Assembly (NCBI GenBank): GCA_025529335.1
Contig: JAMYHX010000421.1
Coordinates: 1-38,328, forward strand
From: Rhizopus sp. PT2906
Lineage: Eukaryota; Mucoromycota; Mucoromycetes; Mucorales; Rhizopodaceae
Reading direction: 5' to 3'
DNA: 38,328 nt
Part shown: piece after piece, positions 30,796 through 38,328 of the stretch
Position numbering within the stretch: position 1 is the first letter of the stretch
How the letters are laid out: every line of letters begins with the position of its first letter
The notes under the pieces: model-generated
What the model was told of the DNA's origin: nothing
The model's database searches: none
Seen by the model: the letters and a program-made list of their open reading frames with translations, nothing else
Program-made: the position numbers and the translations under genes

Positions 30796-32796
30796 TCAAT
30801 CACTATCTGAGCCTTCATCTTGAATTTCCTCCAATTTGCCTTCTCTCATAGCTTTGGCAATTGGATTTTCAACATCTACTATGCCTGTCTTTTTCAATCT
30901 TTCAAACAATACAAACAATTTCTCGGCTTCTCTTTCTTTCTCTTCATCTGTCATATCTGCTAATGAAGGTCCTGTATCCTCTGCTGATAGGTACTGTCCC
31001 GTGATCGGATTGATGTTGTCATTTCCTGAGTTACTATCTTTTGGTGGTTCCATGGGAATTCCTTTATTTACCAAGAAGCCAATTGCATTGCCATAGCCTA
31101 CTTGTTGTGTAAACTTGTTTGCTATGTAATTAATCTATTAATATAACTGCTTCACACAACGTGCTTGTCTTTTCCCCCTCCTTTTCCATGTTTTTTTTGT
31201 TTTTGTCGGCCACCTTTCACCCGCCCCCTTTTCTTTTGGTTTCCCTTTTGATTATTATTATTATTATTAGTATAGTTACCATCCTCATCGCATAGTACAA
31301 AGTAAGTTTCACAAATAGCATTTCTAGTCTGAGGTAGCATTGTGCTCGTCATCAATCTTATCATGTATGCAGGTAATTTATCGCCTTGATGCACAGGACG
31401 AAGTCGATCTCTATATATTACCTCATAAATAAAGATGAATGCTAAAAATAAGCTGCATATCTTACTCTTCACTAGGCAACATCTTTTCGGCAAAGCATTC
31501 TTTTAATGCAGGATTACCCTCTGCCAAAGTTCTAATAACAAGTAATAGCGGAGAGAGTATTGAATCAATTTGCTGGTATTGGTGGTCCAGAGCATCATCA
31601 TCTGGATTTCCATTAGGGATCAAAGCGTGCACAGACTTGTTGAGCAAATTAAGAAACAGATTAGATGTTATTTGAACTCCTTCTTCCAAAACATTGTACA
31701 GAGTATTTGTCCATTCAGTCTGTGATCTCCAAACTTCTTGAATAACCGAAAAAGGATACTGCATTAGCGCGTGGATTGCTTGTGAGTGAGGAGGTACCAT
31801 GGGTTGTGGTTCAGCAGGTGGGATTTCATATAGAATATGAAATATAGGAACGAGACATTGCTTGAAACGGTCAGCTGTAGTCTGAGGATCCGTCTGATTT
31901 CGCAAGTCGACAAGCATAAGGTTGAATAACAGTTTCAATGCTTCACTGGTAACTGTTACAGGGTTAATCAAGGTCTGCTGCTCTAATGGTTTATCTTGCT
32001 TTTTCAATATAGACACATTTCTCGTCAATATCTAAAAGAAAGAGTTTGATTAAGCGACTTATAAAGAGTATATGTTGATGGTTACCTTTTCAAGAGTTTT
32101 CTCTATGCTATCATTGATTAATTGTGTAACCAAATCAGCTCGATTGACTGTCATAAAAAACAAAATTCGACATACCAAAAACTGCGTGTCTTGACTAGGA
32201 TTATCACCAAGAACAAGTTTATGAAGAGAGATGATCTCAGAGTCAAGGCATTTCTTTAAGTCAGGCTTTAAATAAATGGAGTTGGCTATGCATTTTAATG
32301 CTTCACATGAACTGGCTGTCTCTTTTGGTTCGTCTGTATGTAATCCAGCCAGGTTGATTAAGAACTGCATTGTCTATAAAATAGAGTTTATAAGGGGACC
32401 GCGCCTTTTGTATTGTTCAAACTTTTTTCCTACCTCCTTGGTAAATATAGGATCGGACCCGGCTGTATCTCGACCGAGAATACGGATAGTAAACAGTGCC
32501 TTTGCTTGAGCTTTTGGTTATAATAAAAGACGAGTTTGAGTTATATGTAAAGCGTTTATTGCTTTCCTTACTTGTTTCATCCCAGTGCTTTTCTTGCAAG
32601 TCGTTTAAAAGGCAAGTAATGAATCTTGACTTTTCATCTAATGAAGAAACTTTATGCATAAAGCAGTGATCAGAATCATGATGAGTCAAAATAAAAAAAA
32701 AAAGACTTGCTTACAGGTCAACTTATTTTCTATTCCAGCAAAGAACTCTTCCAAGTTATTGGTATCTCGCTTTTTTTGATATTCTTCTATTATCAT
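30796..32796 (-). CDS. RIC8: RIC8 (synembryn), G-alpha chaperone and exchange factor
   Basis: RIC8 folds and activates heterotrimeric G-alpha subunits. Seven exons (32715-32796, 32572-32649, 32434-32510, 32086-32373, 31466-32031, 31280-31410, 30796-31121) give 515 aa starting MIIEEYQKKRDTNNLEEFF. Family segments in order: WDETTQAKALFTIRILGRDT, EALKCIANSIYLKPDLKKCL, TSEALKLLFNLMLVDLR, LPSEEDRLRPVHQGDKLPAY then MIRLMTSTMLPQTRNAICET, and NKFTQQVGYGNAIGFLVNKG. The armadillo-like helices and an acidic C-terminus (EEIQDEGSDSD) match the family and its length (about 530 aa). The last intron, 31122-31279, is 158 nt, much longer than the others, and is open in frame from the exon (see findings). Confidence 0.94.
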
Positions 32797-32984
32797 TTTG
32801 TTAAAGAGAAGAAAAAAAAAAAAGGGAAGCAAAGGACCTGCCCTCGATTTCCTTTTATGTATAATTTCATTAGGAGTTTTCCACTTCTGTCCTCCTTTTT
32901 TTGTTAGGGATATCTTTAAAGTCAAAAATATAAAGCCATTTTGATTTTCAGATTTACACTTCATCACTTCTATTCAAGAAGTTC
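32797..32984. other. 5' flank of RIC8
   Basis: Short flank with A-rich runs on the plus strand, i.e. a pyrimidine-rich leader for the minus-strand RIC8 gene. No other gene seen. Confidence 0.4.
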
Positions 32985-33086
32985 ATTTTCACTTTCCCTT
33001 TTCCTTTCCCTTTCCCTTTCTATTTCCCTTTCACTTTCCCTTTCTCTTTCTCTATTTCTCTTTCACTTTCTCTTTCTCTATTTTTC
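32985..33086 (+). repeat. Polypyrimidine tract (CT-rich, TTTCCC/TTTCTC units)
   Basis: About 100 nt consist almost wholly of C and T, built from TTTCCC, TTTCAC and TTTCTC hexamers, and end directly at an ATG (33087). This resembles the pyrimidine-rich leaders before other ATGs in the window but is much longer. It could be a core promoter/leader, or simple slippage DNA able to form triplex structure. Confidence 0.85.
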
Positions 33087-33203
33087 ATGCCTAAAAAAAG
33101 TTGGCTTGAACTAAAAAGAAAGAACGCATGTTTGTACTCATTGCGGACATTAGAATGTGCACTGCAAAGTGTTCTTCATAAAATATTTGAAAACAGTTCA
33201 TGA
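33087..33203 (+). CDS. Possible 38-aa small protein after the polypyrimidine tract
   Basis: An ATG follows the CT tract at once and the frame reads MPKKSWLELKRKNACLYSLR then TLECALQSVLHKIFENSS before TGA. It is basic at the start and helical after. The stop is followed at once by GTAAGT, which could be a donor if a different frame is used. It may be a chance frame. No family recognised. Confidence 0.25.
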   Translation: MPKKSWLELKRKNACLYSLRTLECALQSVLHKIFENSS

Positions 33204-33355
33204 GTAAGTGATCCTGGTTGTTGTTATCAACCTTTTCTTTATCATTCAAATTTTTAAGATAAAAAAAAAAAAGACAATAATAACCTTCATCTTCTTGAGT
33301 GAGACAGGAAAACAAAGCACAAACAAGAGAGTGGAACAACCAAGATCACTTACTC
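33202..33355. repeat. 21-bp inverted repeat enclosing 112 bp
   Basis: Positions 33202-33222 (GAGTAAGTGATCCTGGTTGTT minus its last base fits 20 of the 21) and 33335-33355 are reverse complements with one mismatch. A related GATCTTGGTTGTTGATC occurs at about 33416-33432, inside the recombinase remnant. It may be a small non-autonomous element or a foldback at the broken end of the retroelement. Confidence 0.65.
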
Positions 33356-33388
33356 GTGTGATGTGCTCAATACTTCATATATTCGTAT

Positions 33389-33950
33389 TTACATAACATT
33401 ACACGTTGTATAACGCGATCTTGGTTGTTGATCCAAAATAGATACACTAAAATTTATAGAAGTAGCAGAGAATAGTTGATAGGTCTTTGGGAACAAAGGG
33501 TGAGCAGTGTGGCAGTCTGATGAGGCGATTCGATGCTTGTATTCCTCGAAGACGGCCACATAACATAGGGGAGAGTTCGTGTGCGGATGAATCGTGATGA
33601 CTTTCGTCACACGCTGGCCTTGAAGTTTCTCCTTAGGCGCTACGATAGTCAAAGGAGGGTCGTAGAATACCAGCCATAACAAGGATCCAGTAAATTTTTG
33701 CCGTCAACTGCGCCTTGTTGAGAGATGAACTGGGACTCCCGGGATTTGGTATATTGAATAGTAGAAGTAAAAACACAGTATCAATGTTTTGGAGAGAGAA
33801 AATGATACTCGAGCGTAGTGCTTTGATAAAATCTTGATAGAGTCTGGAATTACGGGATTGTGTGTCGGCGGAAAACATAGCAATAATGATAGTAGCATAT
33901 GTCAGCAAAGTGAAAAACTTCAAGTGTTTGGTGCTATGTTGATCAGCCAA
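33389..33950 (-). pseudogene. Tyrosine recombinase of the DIRS-like remnant (broken)
   Basis: Two overlapping frames carry it. The first has HLKFFTLLTYATIIIAMFSA and AKIYWILVMAGILRPSFD; the second has IVAPKEKLQGQRVTKVITIH then PHTNSPLCYVAVFEEYKHRI. The GxLRPS and APKEKxxGQ...K...IHPH...LCPV-like pattern is that of recombinases in DIRS elements. The C-terminal part with the catalytic R-H-R-Y tail is missing; it ends SILDQQPRSRYTTCNVM. A frameshift near 33660 splits it. Confidence 0.7.
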
Positions 33951-34161
33951 GTAATTGACCAGCTGTGTGGGCGAAGGATCGAGATGATCATATTCTCAGG
34001 TATCACACCGGTGTCAATATACTTGTTGTCGGAAGGCTTACTGACGCTTGCTGCTAAGATGAGAAAAGTCTCGTAATGTACAGGCTGTTGCATTGATGGT
34101 GAGATTGCGGACGTGTTTAGGTCTAGGCTCCAAGCAAGCATCGTACATTTGGTGTTTTGAA

Positions 34162-35140
34162 TTAATTTGTGATCTTGATTTTATTTATCAAGAGAGATTG
34201 CATGAGAATGAGTGGCGGTTGCTGAGCTAGGTGTAGAGCTAGCGGATACCATAGTGCTGGTAGCCAGTTGGGCGTGATGAGAGTGACCGACTGTGGGTGT
34301 TGCGTCAGTCGTTGCTGTGTAGGGAGAATCATGTTCCAAGGTGGAGCAAGATATAGACGACCATACAAATGGTATCATTCCATTGAGAAGGCGTTTGTCC
34401 ATGCTACCTGGGAGTTGATGGTTGCTAAGTGAGGCAAAGAGATTTATCGAGTGAGGCCCCCTAGGTTGTTCGAGCCAGTCAAAGCTTGAGCGGGACAAGA
34501 TCCATTCGATCTGTTGCTGTAGTTGTCGGGATGGTGAGTCAGCTCGATTGCATACTAAGGGTACGTATAGAGTCGATAGTTTGATTAAGTGACGAAAGCA
34601 ATAATTCCAAATATCCATTGCGAGATTGCTCAGTGCTGAAGATCGGATTCCGCCATACTTGTTGATCTAAGCCATCACAGAGGTGTTGTCCATGCATAAC
34701 TGTAGATGATGATGCATCGGCATAGAGAAGTGTTCCAGAAGCTCCCCAATCACCAAGAATTCCTTGATATTGTGTGGTATTTGCACATTAAATACATCAT
34801 ATACATAACATATATCAATTTAGATACTCGCTTATATAAATGGTCCTAGAAGCCTTATTGAGGTATAACTGCAAGGGTAACACTTTGACATAGAATGAGA
34901 ACCACCACAAAGTGTAGAAAAGTATAGCCCCTATGCACCAATAACCATAAGTCAATAGGGCATTTACTTAATAAACACATTATCCTTTTGCCTTATTGAC
35001 TTTTACGTTTAATGCTTTTTATCTTCAACAAATATTACATGTTGATATGTAAGTGGCGTTCCGTCGGTGTCCATTTCCCTTGAAGAATGCGTTGGTTGTA
35101 AACGATATACCAGCCTTGATTTGAGGCATTTTCAAAAACC
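34162..35140 (-). pseudogene. RNase H and adjoining domain of the DIRS-like remnant (broken, split by insertion)
   Basis: The 5' part (35039-35140) reads FENASNQGWYIVYNQRILQG then KWTPTERHLHIN, the typical start of the RNase H domain of this group. After the inserted 266 bp the frame resumes with IKEFLVIGELLEHF (from 34772), an in-frame stop after CMDNTSVMA, and INKYGGIRSSALSNLAMDIW, LYVPLVCNRADSPSR and GPHSINLFASLSNHQLPGSM. A shifted frame (34162-34368) has APPWNMILPTQQRLTQHPQS and VTLITPNWLPALWYPLALHL. One residue change and several breaks mark it as dead. Confidence 0.75.
34773..35038. mobile_element. 266-bp insertion nested in the retroelement
   Basis: It splits the RNase H reading between HIN and IKEF; removing it restores that local frame. 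It is flanked by ATATTG (34767-34772) and ATGTTG (35039-35044), a 6-bp direct repeat with one mismatch, as expected of a target duplication. The ends are weakly inverted (GGTATTTG at the left against AATATTTG at the right, inverted). It has no coding capacity. An internal inverted pair GTCAATAGGGC / GCCTTATTGAC lies at about 34951-35001. It is probably a MITE. Confidence 0.65.
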
Positions 35141-35440
35141 TGAATAATGAGTTGATGTGTCAGGATATGTTGTCCATTCCATTTTGTGAACTGTGTAGTC
35201 CGCCATACGAGTCCCTACTTGATCTTCGGATTCAAGGGGCATTAGCATTGATGACAAAAGAGGTTCAACTGGGATACCATACGTCTCGTGCGAAAGCGTG
35301 CTTGTTGATTGCCTAGAATCATAACCATCATAACTTTCATGGCAGACTCGTCAATGTATGTGTTGCTTCGGTAATAAGCTTCAAATTAGGTTGCAAATAT
35401 CTAGTAACTTGGACGACATAATGTTTTTGACGTTATCTTC

Positions 35441-36512
35441 AGCGCTTTGTTTAGTTTGTACTTTTTTTAATAGCATATAACTATTCATATTACTTATTTG
35501 GTACATCTTCTTGTCGTCTTATTGTTCAAAACAAAAGTGCTTTCAATTCTTAACATTTTCTACTGCTTCTCTGATAGGTGAAAGGGTCCTTCTTCTTTTT
35601 TCTGCTGTATATGCTGCTGCTAAACCTTTTTACAACAACGCTTTTTATGCTATAATATCCTACTGGTTGTTCCATGGCTGCGTGGTTATGTTCGTCTTCA
35701 AGCTAAACATGATTTTATAAATTCGCCATCTCGGTTTACTTCTCTTTTCAATAAATATGGTTATTGCTGCATTTTAATTTTTTTATGTTGTCAATTTAAT
35801 CAATAAAGAACATACATCATTCAAGAGTAACTATGATAAATTTATACCAATGGATAGCCTTAAATCAAGCAAAGGCTTTGGTAGTGTGAAGTTGTATAGT
35901 GGCGCACTGAGGAAGCGTCCATAGCATTATATTTCCTTTCTTGATGAGGTACGTAGAACTTTGAAGCAAAGATATAGCTGGACACACTTTTACGTGTCCT
36001 GCCTAAAAAAGGAATAAACTTACGTGTCCCTAGTAATACCCCAAAAAAAAGGTGAAGAATCCGTTGTGTCACAAAAAGAAGCTAAAGGAACTGTTTAATT
36101 CATTTATGGTCATGTGAGTGAGTAGATGGGACAACTGTGACATGTTAAAATTGATCAAGGCACTGAGAGATGGAGTGGAAATATATACAGACGGGGTGAC
36201 AAAAGATCTGCTATGATTTCAGGCGTATAGATGCGTCAGTAAATATTGAGGCAACCACTGATTTGTTTGCGTGTGAGGTTGATATTCTTTATTCAGCTAC
36301 AATATGAGACAGCACTTCTGACGTTTGATAAAGTCCACGCTTTAATACAAAAAAAAAGAGCAGCTGACGTTTGATTTTTACAAAAAAGGTATTGTCTACG
36401 TATTCGGTTCAGACCGCGCGATTGGCATTAATTATAGACGATATATAAACATCATTAAGACTATCTTTTTTTTTTTCCTCTTTTTATCTTTATACAAAAG
36501 GGATTTACAGCC
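35441..36512. other. Intergenic, including the aldo-keto reductase promoter
   Basis: About 1 kb with only weak open frames (a 69-codon plus frame at 35511-35720 with hydrophobic segments and no support). TTACGTGTCC occurs twice near 35990 and 36023. The last 200 bp hold the regulatory repeat and TATA box described separately. Confidence 0.4.
36318..36449 (+). promoter_or_regulatory. Aldo-keto reductase promoter: duplicated CTGACGTTTGAT and TATA box
   Basis: The 12-mer CTGACGTTTGAT occurs exactly at 36318-36329 and 36364-36375, 46 bp apart. TGACGT is the half-site core of bZIP/CREB-type factors. ATATATAAA at 36441-36449 is a good TATA box, 64-72 bp before the ATG, followed by a T/C-rich leader. 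The repeats are seen; factor binding is inferred. Confidence 0.5.
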
Positions 36513-37672
36513 ATGTCGTCAAAATCAAACACACTTCCACAGATGCAATATGTCCGCTTCGGTAACACGGGTATGAAGGTATCGCGATTCTGTTTAGGAT
36601 GTATGTCATATGGATCATCCAAATGGCGAGCCTGGGTAAAAGATGAAGAAGAATCACTCGAGTTGATTGGTAAAGCGTATGAAGCTGGTATCAACTTCTT
36701 TGACACTGCCAATATGTACTCAAATGGAGAGAGTGAACGCGTTTTGGGCAAAGCTATAAAGAAGTTCAATATGCCAAGATCTCGTATTGTAGTTGCTACC
36801 AAGCTTTTCTTTCCTGTCATAAATGACAAGACACATGATGGCAAACTTGAAGGTATTAATGAGAGAGGACTGTCTCGCAAGCATATCTTTGAAGCTGTAG
36901 ATGCTTCATTGGAAAGATTGGGCCTTGATTACATTGATCTTTATCAAATTCATCGATTTGACCCTGTAAGAATGAATATAAACCCTTTGTATTTCTAGGT
37001 AATCTTGACCATTTTTTATATCATGTAGGAAACACCAATTGAAGAGACCATGGAGGCATTGAATGATTTGGTTCGCTCTGGTAAAGTCAGATATATTGGT
37101 GCTAGCTCAGGTTACGCATGGCAATTCCAAAAGGCAAATGCTATTGCTGAAAGAAGAGGATGGGCCAAGTTTGTGTCTATGCAAAACTTGTATAATTTAC
37201 TTTATCGTGAAGAAGAACGAGAGATGATTCCTTATTGTCAAGACAGTGGTATTGCTATTATTCCTTGGTCACCCTTGGCTAGAGGCTTATTGACTGGCAA
37301 GAACCGTGAATCCATCCGCTTACAAATAGATACATATATTCCAGTTCTCTTTCAAGACAGACAAGCCCAGAACAACGATGAAATTATCGACAGGGTCATT
37401 GAACTAGCAAAGAAACACAATCGCCCACCAGCTCAGGTATGAGAAAACCTCCATGGAAGCTATGCTTAGCAGTGTAAATAACAATTTTTTTTTCTTTATA
37501 GATTGCTTTAGCATGGATGCTATCCAAGCCTTACATTACTTCTCCAATTGTTGGTGTTGGTAAAGAATCACATTTGCATGATTTACTTTATGCTCTTGAA
37601 GTTAAGCTAAGCAATGAGGATATTAAATACCTTGAAGAAATATATATTCCTCATGAAGTTGCCCATGTCTAA
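36513..37672 (+). CDS. Aldo-keto reductase (NADPH-dependent, aryl-alcohol dehydrogenase-like)
   Basis: Three exons, 36513-36965, 37029-37436 and 37502-37672, give 343 aa. The catalytic tetrad of the superfamily is complete: D64 and Y69 (NFFDTANMYSNG), K97 (VVATKLFFP) and H147 (LYQIHRFDP). Other family marks are RFGNTGMKVSRFCLGCMSYG, VRYIGASSGYAWQF, MQNLYNLLYREEEREMIPYC, IIPWSPLARGLLTGK, and the NADP-binding end ITSPIVGVGKESHL. It resembles fungal versiconal-reductase/aryl-alcohol-dehydrogenase-type enzymes that reduce aldehydes and ketones in the cytosol; the substrate cannot be told. The promoter carries a duplicated TGACGT element, which fits stress control. No defect seen. Confidence 0.93.
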
Positions 37673-38058
37673 TACATAAATATATTAAAGACTATTGACA
37701 TAAAAGTTAATAAATTATGAGTTTTTTTAAAACTACACAGTGCCTAGCCTTTCAGAAGCCCATAAGATGATTTGATAGTCTTTTATGCTTATTCAAAAGC
37801 AATTGTAGGCTTTGTACAACCTATCAACTTTTATTGACAATTGATATTATGCCTCATTTTATTGTATTATCCTGATTTGCCAGATTATCAAACACAATGT
37901 TCTCTTTGTGTGTGTATGTGTGCATTTATTAATTCTCCGCAAAAGACATTGCAAGTCACTCTTCCCTAGAGCAATTACCACACCCACTGTTTTCTTATTT
38001 TTTTAAAAAAAAAGTCTCTTTTTTCTCTTACCCTCACCCACACGCGTGCATTTGAAGA
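37673..38058. other. Intergenic between aldo-keto reductase and TBL1
   Basis: 3' flank of the reductase gene with an AT-rich poly(A) region, then a short GT-rich microsatellite near 37908-37922 and a T/C-rich leader (about 37990-38035) before the TBL1 start. Confidence 0.45.
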
Positions 38059-38328
38059 ATGGTGCTTACAAGCGAAGAAGTAAACATAATAATCTACAAA
38101 TATTTGCAGGAATCAGGTATAGAATAAAAGAATACGACTTGTTCTAAACTAACATTATTGTTATTCATTATCAGGCTTTCGACATACTTCATTTGCGTTT
38201 CAATATGAGAGTCAAGTAGAGAAATCAGCTTATAGAGATACACATATTCAACCAGGAGCATTAATAAACATCATTCACAAAGGCCTTCAGTTTATGGAAA
38301 TAGAAGCACATATGAATGAAGAAGGCGA
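38059..38328 (+). CDS. TBL1/TBL1XR1-type LisH-WD40 corepressor subunit (partial, runs off the right edge)
   Basis: Exons 38059-38116 and 38175-38328 give the first 70 or so residues: MVLTSEEVNIIIYKYLQESG, FRHTSFAFQYESQVEKSAYR, then IQPGALINIIHKGLQFMEIE and AHMNEEG. This is the LisH plus F-box-like N-terminus of TBL1 (human [20 protein letters not shown] is the clear counterpart). LisH drives tetramerisation in SMRT/NCoR or SET3-type histone deacetylase corepressors. The WD40 propeller lies beyond the window. The only intron seen is 58 nt. Confidence 0.9.

Larger units (their letters stand above)
33389..35440 (-). mobile_element. DIRS-like tyrosine-recombinase retrotransposon remnant
   Basis: On the minus strand the order is RNase H region, then a PPWNMI segment, then a tyrosine-recombinase-like region, as in DIRS elements of Mucoromycota. 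The reverse-transcriptase core is not recognisable upstream, only a diverged stretch to about 35440. Frames shift several times and stops are present, and the recombinase end is missing, so it cannot be autonomous. A separate 266-bp insertion splits the RNase H region. Terminal repeats were not found. The layout is seen; the family name comes from known DIRS proteins. Confidence 0.8.

Noticed and set aside
35511..35720. 69-codon plus frame with two hydrophobic segments
   Set aside because: No splice, promoter or family support; next to retroelement debris.
36461..36880. Minus-strand 139-codon frame over the aldo-keto reductase
   Set aside because: Antisense of a fully conserved catalytic domain.

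Overview
The window looks like nuclear DNA of an early-diverging filamentous fungus, most likely Mucoromycota (Mucorales-like). It is AT-rich and the genes are cut by many short introns, mostly 47-76 nt, with GTAAGT-like donors and TAG/CAG acceptors. Many start codons follow a pyrimidine-rich stretch. The gene set is typical of such a fungus: VPS35, RIC8, SPT3, a BRD7/9-like bromodomain protein, a two-LIM protein, TBL1. A broken retroelement has the DIRS (tyrosine-recombinase) layout common in this phylum. No search could be run, so the lineage is an inference.

Layout. 1-4434: the end of calmodulin (+), then acireductone dioxygenase and the retromer subunit VPS35 (both -). 4435-9358: a MITE-like element, non-coding DNA, and a large PD-(D/E)XK nuclease/helicase-related gene (+) with intact nuclease motifs but a ruined and truncated helicase part. 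9359-13639: mostly non-coding, with a 50-50-50 nt perfect hairpin and one gene for a presumed developmental regulator (-). 13640-14627: two-LIM protein (+). 15954-19256: SPT3 and a bromodomain gene in tight tandem (-).

19257-27148 is accessory: three copies of a TATA-bearing repeat of about 170-230 bp, several lineage-specific or decayed genes I cannot name, and one intact 311-aa gene. 27149-32796 returns to conserved genes: a four-helix Golgi/COPI-associated protein (+), a long coiled-coil protein (-) and the G-alpha chaperone/exchange factor RIC8 (-). 32797-35440 holds a polypyrimidine tract, a small inverted-repeat unit and a DIRS-like retroelement remnant that itself carries a 266-bp insertion. 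36513-38328 holds an aldo-keto reductase and the start of a TBL1-type LisH/WD40 corepressor (both +).

The conserved genes do not form a pathway. SPT3, the bromodomain protein and TBL1 all belong to chromatin-linked transcription control; VPS35 and the TVP15-like protein act in endosome/Golgi traffic; calmodulin and RIC8 act in signalling. All exon coordinates were read by hand from splice signals, phase and family resemblance. Every multi-exon model called with confidence above 0.8 sums to a whole number of codons.
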